Counted from the first letter of the stretch, positions 8,709 to 18,170 are shown. The stretch is 59,141 nt of DNA from Nocardia exalbida NBRC 100660 (GCF_000308575.1 NZ_BAFZ01000053.1:1-59141), one strand, 5' to 3'. Translations and numbers: made by a program. Notes: generated by a model not told the origin, from the letters alone.

Positions 8709-10316
8709 ATGATTCGCTCGATCGTGCGAACCGCGCTCGCCCTGACGGTCGCCGCCGGTGTGTGCTTCGCGGGTACTCCGCCGCCCATGGTCGCCTCGGC
8801 GCCGCTCGGCGTGCTCGTCACCGGCGGTGAGATCGCCGGCCGCGCCGCCGACGGAGTCGTCGAATACCTGGGCATCCCGTTCGCCGCGCCCACCGGGGGC
8901 GAAGCGCGGTTCGGGCCGCCGCGCCCCGTGCCGCCGTGGCCCGGTGTGCGCCCCGCCCGCGACCACGGGCCGCAATGCGCGCAGAACGGCTACCTGCCCG
9001 GCCTGCCGCCGATCGGGCAGACCAGCGAAGATTGCCTGACCATCGACGTATACGCGCCGGACCGTGCCCGCGATCGCCCGCTGCCCGTCATGGTGTTCTT
9101 CTACGGTGGCGGCTATATCAACGGTTCCAACAGCGAATACGACGGGCCCACGCGGATGGTCGCCGACGGCGACGTCATCGTGGTCGTTCCCAACTACCGC
9201 CTCGGACCGTTCGGCTTCATGTCGCTGCCCGAACTGACCGCCGAATCCGGCGGCGCCACCGGAACGGTCGGCATCCAGGACCAGCAGGCCGCTCTGCGGT
9301 GGGTGCGCGACAACGCGCCCGCTTTCGGTGGCGATCCGGGCAATGTCACGATCTTCGGTGAGTCGGCAGGCGGGGTGAGTGTCTGCACCCACTTCGCCGC
9401 ACCCGGCTCCGAGGCTCTGTTCGCCAAAGCGATCATCCAGAGCGGCGCCTGCGCACAAGCGCCCCTGGCCCCCGTCGATCCCGGCGACGCGTTCGCGCGC
9501 TCGCAGCGCTACGCCGAACGCGTCGGATGCGGGGATCCCGCGACCAGGCTGGCCTGCCTGCGCGCACTGCCCGTCGCGGCACTTCTGGACGCGCCGAACG
9601 TCGAAGCCGACGGCCGGACTCCCGTCTGGGTGCCCAGCATCGACGGCGTCGTCATCACGCGGACACTCGACGCGGCCTTGGTGGGGGACGCGAGGAAGAC
9701 GCCGCTCATCGTCGGGTCCACCAGTGCGGAAGGCGCGCTGAGCGTCGCCGAGACCGACTATGCCCGCGGGCGCGTCCCGGACGCGGCGAGCTATGAACGG
9801 TACGTGCGCGAATCCTTCGGCGCCGACGCCGAGCGAGTCCTGGCCCGCTATTCGCTCGACCGATATCCGTCACCGGCGGCCGCCCAGATCGCGGTGATCA
9901 CCGACAGCCGGTTCGCCTGTCCCGCGCTGTTCACCAGCCGAACGGCGCGCGACGCCGGACATCCACTGTGGCAGTACGAAGTCGATCAGGCGCCGCTCGG
10001 TGCCGCCAATCCTGTTCTGCCCGGGGCCTTTCACTCCTCCGAGCTGTTCTATCTGTTCACCCGATTCATGGGCGTGCCGATTCCATGGACGGGTGCGTCC
10101 GCCGCTTTCGCCGCGCGAATGCAACGCTGGTGGACCACCTTCGCCCACACCGGTGACCCGAACGATCCGGGTCCACCCGAATGGCCTGCCTGGCCGGAGT
10201 CGACCGGGCACAGCCCCGATGGGCCTGCTCTGATCATGCGGGCGACCGGCAGCGTCGTGACGGAGGATTTCGCCGCCATGCACGACTGTGCGTTCTGGGC
10301 GGAACGCGACCGCTGA
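8709..10316 (+). CDS. Secreted type-B carboxylesterase
   Basis: A 535-residue alpha/beta hydrolase of the carboxylesterase/cholinesterase family, normal length. The N-terminus MIRSIVRTALALTVAAGV is a signal peptide with a likely cleavage after the Ala/Ser-rich stretch near residue 30. EDCLTIDVYAPD is the family's second signature and GESAGGVSV carries the nucleophile Ser near residue 219. HSSELFYLF supplies the late His region. The ATG is preceded by GGAGGT. It should hydrolyse ester substrates outside the membrane; the substrate is unknown. It stands alone, and the PKS product upstream could be a substrate, but nothing in the sequence shows that. Confidence 0.88.
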   Translation: MIRSIVRTALALTVAAGVCFAGTPPPMVASAPLGVLVTGGEIAGRAADGVVEYLGIPFAAPTGGEARFGPPRPVPPWPGVRPARDHGPQCAQNGYLPGLPPIGQTSEDCLTIDVYAPDRARDRPLPVMVFFYGGGYINGSNSEYDGPTRMVADGDVIVVVPNYRLGPFGFMSLPELTAESGGATGTVGIQDQQAALRWVRDNAPAFGGDPGNVTIFGESAGGVSVCTHFAAPGSEALFAKAIIQSGACAQAPLAPVDPGDAFARSQRYAERVGCGDPATRLACLRALPVAALLDAPNVEADGRTPVWVPSIDGVVITRTLDAALVGDARKTPLIVGSTSAEGALSVAETDYARGRVPDAASYERYVRESFGADAERVLARYSLDRYPSPAAAQIAVITDSRFACPALFTSRTARDAGHPLWQYEVDQAPLGAANPVLPGAFHSSELFYLFTRFMGVPIPWTGASAAFAARMQRWWTTFAHTGDPNDPGPPEWPAWPESTGHSPDGPALIMRATGSVVTEDFAAMHDCAFWAERDR

Positions 10317-10619
10317 ACGGTGAGACTCGAAGTTGAGAAAGTCTCAGCCAGATAGCCCGCTGTTGGCGGAATTCCCCGCTGAGCATCCTGCTCTCGGATG
10401 ACGGCACGGGCGACCGTGTCGGAAGTGACCCTGCGTTTCGGTGAATGACGGCCGGGCTCACCCGCCGCGCGGTGGCCGCTCGGGGCGCTATCGACGAGGC
10501 CGGGAACCCGGCTCCCCAGGATCAGGATGATGATGTCACCGCGGGGGGCGCGGTCGGGACGTCTGCTTCGATCCGCAGGATCCACGGTGAAACGCCGCAG
10601 GTAGGAGCATACTGACGCG
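10317..10619. other. Gap between esterase and PAS-ANTAR gene
   Basis: 303 bases with no supported gene. A hairpin with 7-bp arms, TGAGACT/AGTCTCA, and a 12-base loop (10321-10346) follows the esterase stop and may be its terminator. No clear promoter elements were identified. Confidence 0.5.
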
Positions 10620-11306
10620 ATGAACGAATCGGGCGACCGAATCGTGGACACGGCCGAGGGAGCGGTAGCCCGGGTGGTCGGCGCAGGCACACCGCAGACC
10701 ACGGGCAGCTTCCGATTCTGGTTCGCCGATCAGCGGTGGGAGTGGTCGGACGAGGTCGCCGCGATGCACGGTTACGCGCCCGATTCGGTGGCGCCGACGA
10801 CCGAGTTGCTGCTCGCGCACAAGCACCCCGAGGACCGGGATCATGTCGCGGAGGCGATCGAGAAGTCGGTCCGCAACGCCGAACCGTTCTGCAGCCGCCA
10901 CCGCATCATCGACACCGCGGGAGTGCTGCACCACGTCCTCGTGCTGGGCGACACCATGACCGACAAGGACGGCACCGTCGTCGGTACCGCGGGCTACTAC
11001 GTCGACCTGACCACCACCATCGCCGAGGAACGCCAGGATCTGCTCGACGGCACGCTGCCGAAACTGTTCCGGGCGCGCGCGCTGATCGAGCAGGCCAAAG
11101 GCGTGCTGATGCGGGTCTACCGGATCAACGCCGAGCAGGCGTTCCACGTCTTGCAGTGGCGTTCGCAGGAGACCAACGTCAAGCTGCGTGACCTGGCCGC
11201 CCAGCTCATCACCGAGATCGACCACCTGCCCCCGGCTCCCCCCGCGGTGCAGACCGCCTTCGACCACATGCTGCTCACACTGCACGAGCGCATCCCGAAA
11301 TCGTGA
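10620..11306 (+). CDS. PAS-ANTAR domain regulator
   Basis: A 228-residue soluble protein. Residues about 25-135 form a PAS_3-type sensor fold (FRFWFADQRWEWSDEVAAMH at the start, HRIIDTAGVLHHVLVLGD in the core). Residues about 145-210 are an ANTAR RNA-binding domain with the typical RARALIEQAKGVLMRVY and AFHVLQWRSQETNVKLRDLA. ANTAR proteins act as antiterminators by binding twin-hexaloop RNA leaders, and the PAS domain would gate this by a ligand. Such PAS-ANTAR proteins are common in mycobacteria and Nocardia. No kinase partner lies beside it, and its RNA target was not found in the window. It converges with the next gene at a 13-base distance. Confidence 0.9.
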   Translation: MNESGDRIVDTAEGAVARVVGAGTPQTTGSFRFWFADQRWEWSDEVAAMHGYAPDSVAPTTELLLAHKHPEDRDHVAEAIEKSVRNAEPFCSRHRIIDTAGVLHHVLVLGDTMTDKDGTVVGTAGYYVDLTTTIAEERQDLLDGTLPKLFRARALIEQAKGVLMRVYRINAEQAFHVLQWRSQETNVKLRDLAAQLITEIDHLPPAPPAVQTAFDHMLLTLHERIPKS

Positions 11307-11319
11307 GCTCCGCCGCGTC

Positions 11320-12390
11320 CTAGGGCCCCCGGAGCAGGGCGCCGGCTCCGTCGCGCAGCCCGGCCACGGCGTCGACCAGGACGATCTCGGCGCCGATCGC
11401 CAACGCGGCCACCGGAAGGGCTTCGTCGGCACGGCGCATCTCACCGGCCGCGGCGTTCGCCGCCGGGCCGAGCAACGGGTTCGGAGCGGTCCCGGCCAGC
11501 ACCAAGCGGTCGCTCAGCGCCGCAGGGTCGAGCAGTAGGCGCTCCACGGTGGTGGCGCGCAACGCCATTGTGGTCGCGGCCAGCCCGGTCACCGCCAAGC
11601 CGTCCGGACGGTCGATCTCGGCGGCGAAGCGGTCGAGCACCCGGCGGTGGCGCAGTGCCGCCATCCGGTGCAGGATCTCGCGGACTTCCGCGTCGAGCGC
11701 CTTCGGGTCCGACCCCGGCATCAATGTGCCCGCTTCGGCCTCGACCACATCCCGGCCCTTCGCGTCGAACACCGCCCGCAGCTCGGTCCTGGCCCGGGTT
11801 TCTCCGGCGAGCACGACGACTTCCGCGTGCACGGTGTCGGCCAGCCGGTCCAGTTCCCCGGCGAACTCGCGGATGTCGCGTCGCGTGGTGTTCTCGACCC
11901 GCTCCCGGATCGTGCGATGCGTCCAGTCGTCGCGCCGGATCTCCGGATGGCCGACGTCGCGGAGGGTCTCCTCCGCTTCGCCGCCGTGGCCGTCGAGTGC
12001 GTAGAGTTCCGAGCTCACCCGGTCCACGAGGGCCACGACGTGCGGTATCTTCTCGGCCTGCACTTCGATCAGCGGCAGCAGGTAGGGCAGGGGTGAGACC
12101 CGGACGATCTGGGCGCGCGGCGGGCTCGGCAAGCGTTCGTCGGCGAGCACCTCGGTCTCGTCGGCGATGAGCAGCCTGCCGCAGCGCCCGCGCGGCGGGG
12201 GATGCAGTTCGATCGCCTGGGCAAGCAGCCGCCGGATCCGTGGGCGGGCGCCGCTGCGGTCCAATTCGGCGTCGATCGAGCGCCAGCGCAACTCGGTGCC
12301 ACGCGCCGCGTCTTCGGTGTCGTATGAGCTGTCGAAACAGACCGAGGCGAAGGGGCCGTGTTTTCGGATTATCCGGTGGAGATCGGCCAT
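11320..12390 (-). CDS. Rv2629/Balon-like ribosome hibernation factor (baeRF family)
   Basis: A 356-residue protein starting MADLHRIIRKHGPFASVCFD and resembling M. tuberculosis Rv2629, a member of the bacterial release-factor-1-like (baeRF) family related to the hibernation factor Balon. Features of the family are the N-terminal SVCFDSSYDTEDAARGTELR segment, a central beta-rich domain (RLLIADETEVLADE), and the C-terminal AEIVLVDAVAGLRDGAGALL. The same frame stays open far upstream, but AGGTGA eight bases before the ATG at 12390 and the conserved MADLH start fix the N-terminus. The likely role is binding vacant ribosomes in dormancy or stress. No DosR box was seen upstream. The function is inferred from family knowledge only. 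Confidence 0.8.
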   Translation of the reverse strand: MADLHRIIRKHGPFASVCFDSSYDTEDAARGTELRWRSIDAELDRSGARPRIRRLLAQAIELHPPPRGRCGRLLIADETEVLADERLPSPPRAQIVRVSPLPYLLPLIEVQAEKIPHVVALVDRVSSELYALDGHGGEAEETLRDVGHPEIRRDDWTHRTIRERVENTTRRDIREFAGELDRLADTVHAEVVVLAGETRARTELRAVFDAKGRDVVEAEAGTLMPGSDPKALDAEVREILHRMAALRHRRVLDRFAAEIDRPDGLAVTGLAATTMALRATTVERLLLDPAALSDRLVLAGTAPNPLLGPAANAAAGEMRRADEALPVAALAIGAEIVLVDAVAGLRDGAGALLRGP

Positions 12391-13209
12391 CGGTATCACC
12401 TGATTTCCCTGGCCGCGGACGCCTGCACCGAGACGGGCGGCGAGAATCGGGCATCCACCCGGTCGGAGGGCGTCGGTGCCCGGGTGGCCTCGTCGTGTGT
12501 GCCCACAGCTTCGGTTCGGCGAACCATAATCGGCGGGTACCCGGGTGCCTCGGGCCGAATCAGCCACCACAGATCCTTGCAAGGCCCCTTCCCCGTATCG
12601 CCCACACTCGTTGCGCGCGAGGGCTTTCCGCCCTTCCGAGGCCGTCGACGGGCTCGGGCCCCGCCGGTCCGCGCCTGATCGTCGCCGTTGTCGATGGTCA
12701 CCGCCCGATATCGACCTCTCCGGCCCGTTCGGAATCGCGCAGCAGGCGTGTTCGTGCCCTACGCGATGTCGACGAGAGCGATCCGCCGATCCGAGCGCCC
12801 GTAGGTGCGCAGGCGCCGCCCCACCGGTACCCGCGGGCCCGCGTGCGCAGCCACGGCAGTCGGTGAGAGGGATAGGTGATTTTTCGCTCGCTGCCCTTTT
12901 TCGGTTTCTTGTAAGAAAGCCGGTCGGACGCATGTTTTCACTGATCAGCGGGTTGAATTGTAACCAAGCGACCGCTTGGTGTCCGAATCGTGAACCGTAA
13001 AGATCGGTTTGTTTCAGGTGTGCTGTGGTAAATGTGGGAGGTATCGGTTCGACAGCGCGGTCGTTCCGACAAATGGGGCGAGGAACCCGCGCTGCTCGAT
13101 GTTCAGCCGATTCGACGCGCTCTGGCGCGAAACCACCGGCGCGCACGAACACGAGGGCTCTCCGCAAGTATGTGTGCGGCAACGTGCACCAGCGCAGAGG
13201 AACGTCATC
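12391..13209. other. Long non-coding gap with one palindrome
   Basis: About 820 bases. Open frames here have implausible compositions (Arg/Pro/Ser-rich) and no ribosome-binding sites, so I call none. The last 350 bases are noticeably more AT-rich than the rest of the window and contain the 18-bp palindrome at 12963-12980, which suggests a regulatory region for the small gene at 13210 or an RNA gene I cannot identify. Confidence 0.5.
12963..12980. promoter_or_regulatory. TetR-type operator palindrome
   Basis: A perfect inverted repeat, ACCAAGCG-AC-CGCTTGGT, with 8-bp arms and a 2-bp centre, the geometry of TetR-family operators. It lies about 230 bases upstream of the small ORF at 13210. No TetR gene is adjacent, so the regulator must be elsewhere. 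Confidence 0.6.
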
Positions 13210-13368
13210 GTGATCGAGAAACCCGAAGCGCCCGTCGCGGACGACGAAGAACGAGATCGGATCGTATGGCCCGACCCCAGCCCACTGAGCGGCTGGTGGG
13301 CCGAAGTCATGGCTCATCGCCGGATCACCCGGCCCCACACCTCCACCGCCGACCCTCGGCACAACTGA
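13210..13368 (+). CDS. Small protein of unknown function (52 aa)
   Basis: A GTG-initiated frame with AGAGGA eight bases upstream, encoding an acidic N-terminus (MIEKPEAPVADDEERDRIVW) and a tryptophan-containing, basic C-terminus (LSGWWAEVMAHRRI, ending TSTADPRHN). There is no membrane segment or signal peptide. A perfect hairpin begins 18 bases after its stop, where a terminator should be. Composition and signals suggest a genuine small gene rather than chance. I do not recognise the family. A regulatory small protein or a peptide precursor are possibilities without direct support. Confidence 0.5.
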   Translation: MIEKPEAPVADDEERDRIVWPDPSPLSGWWAEVMAHRRITRPHTSTADPRHN

Positions 13369-13842
13369 CCGGACCGACGGGGTCGCCCGGCCTTCCGTGA
13401 CGTGCGGAAGGCCGGACCCGGCGATCCCGTACGCGTCGCTGCCGTCGGCAACCGCGCCGTAATTGCGGCCCGTGCGCCGCTTTACGGCGCCTTCGTTCGA
13501 ATCACGCCTGTGGAAAGTGTTTCCCGGTGAGGCGAACGTGTCGGCGATGTAAATAGCTTGTTGCGGCGGATGACTCGCGCGCCGCGAAAATTCGCCGGGC
13601 TTTTGCGACAAGCACTTCGAACCGCGTGAAAATCGAAGGTTCGACCCGAGTTCCGCTGAACCGCCGGGATGGAACTCCTCGCCCCGACCTGATCGCCCGC
13701 GAATTCCGGGCTCGTTCGGCGTGTCTGCCGCACGGGGGGTTGCGTCCCTTCCCGCTTCCGGTTCCCGCCAAGACTCTCTGACTGCCAACGGGTTTGGCGT
13801 CTGCTTCAATGGGTGGTCACATTCGGCGGAGGACACGGGGGC
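13369..13842. other. Gap with terminator, then no gene seen
   Basis: Apart from the hairpin at 13387-13415, no gene or clear regulatory signal is seen in these 474 bases. The stretch 13470-13640 is AT-richer than its surroundings. The right end carries the GGAGGA site of the receptor gene. Confidence 0.45.
13387..13415 (+). terminator. Hairpin terminator after the small ORF
   Basis: A perfect 11-bp stem, CCGGCCTTCCG/CGGAAGGCCGG, with loop TGACGTG. No U-tract follows, as is common in actinobacteria. Its position 18 bases behind the stop at 13368 supports a transcript through the small ORF. Confidence 0.65.
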
Positions 13843-16605
13843 GTGATGTCCGGCACCAGAGCTGTCTCCTTTCGGGGAGTCGATGTGCTCGAAGGTCTGC
13901 TGCATTCGTTGGTACTGCGGCCGCCGCGCGGCGAGCGGCTGCTGCCGATGGTGGGTCTGTGCGGCGATCTCACCAATGTCGAAGCATGCCTGGACATGTT
14001 CGACGCGGCGCTCGGCGGCGCGGTGCACGTGGCCGCGAACGTCGACGCTCTCGACCCCTTGCCCGACGGCAGCTCCCTGGTCGAGGAAACCACGCCGGGG
14101 CTGACCGCACTGCGCCGACTGCTCTACAACCTCTGCAAGGGTTTGTCGGCCGACCGCTTCGGGCGCCTGCGCCCGTTGCCTTTCCGGCGCTACCGGTTGG
14201 CCGAGTGGTTGATGGCTCGCAAGCTGAGTTCCGACAACGAACTGGACGAGCTGGCGACGTTGCTGCGCAGGGACTTCGGCCGGTGGGGCGAGGAATTGCT
14301 CGGCGAAGCCGAGGCCACGGTGGGCCCGGTGCAGCGAATCGTGCTGGGGCTGTTGCGCATCGTGCTGCCCACGGCGGTGTTCCGGGCGCGCACCGGCGGC
14401 CGGATTCCCGGTGTGGGACGGGAGTTCCGGTGGTTCATGCGCCAGCAATACCTGGCCCCGGAACAGTCCAGCCAGTTCGTCGGATTCGCGCACCGCCTCA
14501 CCGAGGGCGCCCGGCGCCGCGAACACGCCGAGCATCTGGCCAAGCTGCTGGTGCACGCGTTTCTCGAGGATTTGCGCGTCGCCTACCGCCGGCGCTGGTG
14601 GAGTATCGGCGCGGCACGGCGCACCACCTATCCGGTCGCGATCCTGCGCGCGCTCGACGGCGAGGCCGGTCCCCGGCTGCTCGACCTGATCAACGACGTG
14701 CGCAACGAGACCGGCAAGGACGATCCGCTGCTGGTGGTGGCGGGTACCCGGACGCCACCACTCGGCGTCACCGCGCGCCCGGCGTACCGGGTGCGGCGGC
14801 TGTACGAGATCTGGGTGGAGGACTTGCCCGTCGAGCGGCAGCGGCAGCGCCCCCGAGCCTGGCAGCTGTGGCTCGACGTGCCCGCGACCGGCCCGAACGA
14901 CGACGAGCCCGACCCGTTCCGGCGTATCCCGCCCCCCGATCCGCCGTGGTGGGCGCGGCGGGCGGTGTCGGCGACCGCGATGTTGCTGGTGGTGGTGCTG
15001 GCCGTGGCGGCGGCCGGATTCGCGACATGGCGACCGTGGCGTGCGAGCGAGTCCGCGTGCGCCACCGCCGCCGCCGACCGGTGGGTGCGCGTCGTTTCCG
15101 GTGCGGACGGCAGTTGCGTCGGTTTCAGCGCCTACGATCCGGATGATTCCGCGGCAGGCGGACGGGGCTTCCTGTTCGCGAGCGACGAGCCCGGTAGCCG
15201 CCGTCTGGTGGAGGTGCAGCGGCGGGTGTACAAGCAGAATCTGCTGGCCGAGCAGCTGGCCAGGGAGCAGCCGGCGCGGCCGTTGTTCACCCTGGTGTAC
15301 TTCGGCCAGCTCGCCGGCGTTCCGGGCGATTACCCGGCGCAGAGCGAGGACATCGAGGGCTTGGCGCTGGCACAGTACGGCGCGCTGGAATCGGTCGCCT
15401 CGTCCGACACCCTCACACCCGACACCGTCCCGCTGATCCGGCTGTTGCTGGCGAACACCGGTCCGGCCAATCTGCAGGGTCCGCAGGTCGTCGAGCTGCT
15501 GAGGCCGCTGATCCGCGCCGAGCCGGGCATCGTCGGGGCGATCGGACTCGATCAGAGCCGGACGGCGACGCTGAGCATGATCAATTCGCTCACCGGCCTC
15601 GGCATTCCGATGGTGGCGCCGAGTCTGTCGGCCGACGAGATGGTGCTGTCCTCGCCGCTGTACTTCCAGATCGCACCGCCCAACCATGCGATCGCCGACA
15701 TGATCGAGCAGTACCTGAATTCGCTTCCCGAGGCGGCCGGGCGCGGCGTACGGATCTTCCACCGGCCCGACCCGACCGATCTCTACACCACGAACATGGC
15801 CGCCGACCTGCACATTCTCGCCAGGGGCGGGCGAACGAAGTGGGATGGATCCTGGGACGTGCGCGAGGCATTCACCAGGGCGGACAACACCGACGCGTGT
15901 GACGAGGTGCTGTTCTTCGCAGGGCGGGATTCGGAATTCCCCGACTTCCTGCAGAGCCTCAACCGAGCATGTGGCGACCAGCGGGTGCTGTTGATCGCGG
16001 ACGATTCGGTCAACCGGTTCATGGCCAGCGCGGACCGGCGCAGGGCGGCCAACAGCGCGCGGCCGCTGGTCTACGTGGCCAAAGCGAGCCTGGTGACCTG
16101 CCGGAACAGGGGCCAGGGCCGACGCAGCCGGGTCGAGTTCTACCATCTCGCCACCACCGTGGATCCGGACATTCCGAGCTGGAACGCGTGCGCCGAAGCC
16201 GACAAACCGCTCGGCGAGCGCGTCCAGTTGCATCCGCTTGGGGAGCGGGTCGCGCTGACCTACGACGCGGTCGGATTGTTCGTGCGCGCCGTGCAGTCGC
16301 TGGCCCCGGCCGTCTCGGGCGTGTGGACCGAGCCGATCCCGATCAGCGCGGCCGCGGTATGGGCCGCGCTGCGCGACCTACCGCGGCAACCGGCCATCGA
16401 ATCCAGCAGCGGCGTGCTGGACTTCTCGGTCAGCCAGGGCGCCCACGCGGGGCGGGTGGCGCACGACAAGTGGGTCGGCATGCTCAGTGTGGAGCAGATC
16501 TGGGATCCCTCGAGCACCGCCGAGCCCGTGATGATCTACGGCTGTGGCCGGGCCACCGCCGATGACACCGCGCAGTGCCGTCCCTACCCGCTCGGCGGCG
16601 GCTGA
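13843..16605 (+). CDS. One-pass receptor-like protein: cytosolic NTPase-like domain plus external periplasmic-binding domain
   Basis: About 920 residues from a GTG at 13843, chosen because GGAGGA lies nine bases upstream; an in-frame GTG at 13813 lacks such a site. Residues 1-365 are cytosolic, helical and Arg/Leu-rich. The first strand region (LLPMVGLCGDLTNVEACL) sits where a P-loop would be expected but has no GxxxxGKT. One membrane helix follows (ATAMLLVVVLAVAAAGF, about 375-395). The outside part (about 400-915) resembles a type-1 periplasmic ligand-binding fold (Leu/Ile/Val receptor type), with repeated alpha/beta units such as GIPMVAPSLSADEMVLSSPL and VLFFAGRDSEFPDFLQSL. It looks like a sensor that passes ligand binding inward. 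It is not a normal ABC component and has no permease neighbour. It overlaps the convergent MFS gene by 22 bases. Confidence 0.7.
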   Translation: MMSGTRAVSFRGVDVLEGLLHSLVLRPPRGERLLPMVGLCGDLTNVEACLDMFDAALGGAVHVAANVDALDPLPDGSSLVEETTPGLTALRRLLYNLCKGLSADRFGRLRPLPFRRYRLAEWLMARKLSSDNELDELATLLRRDFGRWGEELLGEAEATVGPVQRIVLGLLRIVLPTAVFRARTGGRIPGVGREFRWFMRQQYLAPEQSSQFVGFAHRLTEGARRREHAEHLAKLLVHAFLEDLRVAYRRRWWSIGAARRTTYPVAILRALDGEAGPRLLDLINDVRNETGKDDPLLVVAGTRTPPLGVTARPAYRVRRLYEIWVEDLPVERQRQRPRAWQLWLDVPATGPNDDEPDPFRRIPPPDPPWWARRAVSATAMLLVVVLAVAAAGFATWRPWRASESACATAAADRWVRVVSGADGSCVGFSAYDPDDSAAGGRGFLFASDEPGSRRLVEVQRRVYKQNLLAEQLAREQPARPLFTLVYFGQLAGVPGDYPAQSEDIEGLALAQYGALESVASSDTLTPDTVPLIRLLLANTGPANLQGPQVVELLRPLIRAEPGIVGAIGLDQSRTATLSMINSLTGLGIPMVAPSLSADEMVLSSPLYFQIAPPNHAIADMIEQYLNSLPEAAGRGVRIFHRPDPTDLYTTNMAADLHILARGGRTKWDGSWDVREAFTRADNTDACDEVLFFAGRDSEFPDFLQSLNRACGDQRVLLIADDSVNRFMASADRRRAANSARPLVYVAKASLVTCRNRGQGRRSRVEFYHLATTVDPDIPSWNACAEADKPLGERVQLHPLGERVALTYDAVGLFVRAVQSLAPAVSGVWTEPIPISAAAVWAALRDLPRQPAIESSSGVLDFSVSQGAHAGRVAHDKWVGMLSVEQIWDPSSTAEPVMIYGCGRATADDTAQCRPYPLGGG

Positions 16606-18059
16606 CCGGCCTCGACACGGCTCGGCTCCGAAGTCGCGCTGAGTGGCTCGGCCAACTCCTCCAGCGAACGGCCCTCGGCCCGCACGCCGTAGGCCAGTTC
16701 GACCAACCCGGCCGCGAACATGGCGAGTGCGCCGATGACGAACGCCAGGGCGGTCTTCCCGGGATCGCCATCCGCGGTCAGTTCGGCGAACACCAACGGT
16801 CCCGCGACGCCGCCCGCGACGGTTCCGATCGCGTAGAAGAAGGCGATGGCCATGGCGCGGGTCTCCATCGGGAAGATCTCGCTGACCGTCAGGTAGGCGG
16901 CGCTGGCGCCGCACGACGCGACGAACAGCACGGCGGTCCAGCAGGCGGTGAGCGTCGTCGCCGTCAGATGACCGCCCGCGAAAAGCCACGCGGTGCCGAG
17001 CAACAGCACGGCCGAACCGAGATAGCTGCCCGCGATCATCGGCTTGCGCCCGATCGTGTCGAACAGCTTGCCCAGCAGCAGCGGGCCGAGGAAGTTGCCG
17101 AAGCACAGGACCGCGAAGTAGTAGCCGACCCGGTCGTCGGGAATATCGAAGGATCTGGACAAGATGAGCGCGTAGTTGAACGTGATGGCGTTGTAGAGGA
17201 ATGCCTGCCCGATGAACAGCGACAAACCGAGCACGCCGCGCCGTGGATAGCGCCGCACGATCACCTCCGTGATCTCGCGGAAGGAGATGGTCCGCCGCTG
17301 CCGGATCCGGATCTGCTGATCGGAGACGTCTGTCAGCGCGGCACCCGCGTCCGCTCTGACGCGCTCCTCGATCGCGGTGACGGTGCGCTCCGCGTCGTCT
17401 TCCTGACCGTGGATGAATTGCCAGCGCGGACTCTCCGGGACATGCCTGCGCACCAGCAGGATGACCAGTCCGAACACGGCACCGAGCGCGAAGGTCAGGC
17501 GCCAGCCGACATTCGGGGCGAAGAGGTCGGTGTCGAGCGCGACGATGGACAGCAGCGCACCGCCGACGGCGCCGAGCCAGTAGGTGCCGTTGATGACGAT
17601 GTCGATGCGCCCGCGGTACTTCTTCGGGATCAGCTCGTCGATGGCGGAATTGATGGCCGCGTATTCGCCGCCGATGCCGAATCCGGTGAGGAACCGGAAG
17701 AAGACGAACCACCACATCGAGAACGACAGTGCCGTCATCGCGGTCGCGAACAGGTACACCGCCAGGGTGACCAAGAAGAGCTTCTTACGGCCGAATCTGT
17801 CGGTCAGCCAACCGAAGAACAGCGCGCCGGAGCCGGCGCCCGCGACGTACATCGCCGCGGCGAGACCGGAAACCTGTGCCGCCGTGATGTTCAGGCCACT
17901 GCCCGGTTCCGACAGCCGGGCGGCCACGCTGCCGACGACGGTCACTTCGAGCCCGTCGAGGATCCAGACGGAGCCGAGCCCGATCACGATCATCCAGTGC
18001 CACCGCGACCAAGGCAGACGATCCAGCCTGGCCGGGATGTCGGTCGATATGGTCCGCAC
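16584..18059 (-). CDS. MFS transporter, metabolite:H+ symporter type
   Basis: A 491-residue 12-helix transporter. The first helix has VWILDGLEVTVVGSVA, loop 2-3 has GWLTDRFGRKKLF (motif A), and RFLTGFGIGGEYAAINSAI plus the long RGRIDIVINGTYWLGA segment match the sugar/aromatic-acid symporter group. A large central loop carries VPESPRWQFIHGQEDDAERT. The start is a GTG with AAGGGG upstream. It is divergent from the EthD gene, and the KstR-type box between them (18143-18156) could act on both. The substrate cannot be read from sequence; a sugar, organic acid or steroid-derived acid is possible. Confidence 0.88.
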   Translation of the reverse strand: MRTISTDIPARLDRLPWSRWHWMIVIGLGSVWILDGLEVTVVGSVAARLSEPGSGLNITAAQVSGLAAAMYVAGAGSGALFFGWLTDRFGRKKLFLVTLAVYLFATAMTALSFSMWWFVFFRFLTGFGIGGEYAAINSAIDELIPKKYRGRIDIVINGTYWLGAVGGALLSIVALDTDLFAPNVGWRLTFALGAVFGLVILLVRRHVPESPRWQFIHGQEDDAERTVTAIEERVRADAGAALTDVSDQQIRIRQRRTISFREITEVIVRRYPRRGVLGLSLFIGQAFLYNAITFNYALILSRSFDIPDDRVGYYFAVLCFGNFLGPLLLGKLFDTIGRKPMIAGSYLGSAVLLLGTAWLFAGGHLTATTLTACWTAVLFVASCGASAAYLTVSEIFPMETRAMAIAFFYAIGTVAGGVAGPLVFAELTADGDPGKTALAFVIGALAMFAAGLVELAYGVRAEGRSLEELAEPLSATSEPSRVEAGQPPPSG

Positions 18060-18142
18060 GGATCACCCCTTCGGAAGACTGACGGTCGGATACCCCGAGC
18101 CGCCCCGGCCAACCGCGCCGTGGGCTAGGCTCGGATCCCGAG

Positions 18143-18156
18143 TGAAACGTGTTCTA
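18143..18156. promoter_or_regulatory. KstR-type operator box
   Basis: TGAAACGTGTTCTA matches the published KstR consensus TNNAACNNGTTNNA at every fixed position. It lies 14 bases upstream of the EthD gene start, where a repressor would block transcription, and between divergent promoters. KstR represses sterol side-chain and ring catabolism in mycobacteria and rhodococci until a cholesterol-derived CoA ester binds. Confidence 0.7.
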
Positions 18157-18170
18157 GAAAGTGGTTCGCG

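Noticed and set aside
11320..16233. A 1637-codon leftward frame joining the Rv2629-like gene to the receptor gene region
   Set aside because: Only the last 356 codons (start 12390) match a known family and have a ribosome-binding site. The rest is antisense to the receptor gene and the gap.
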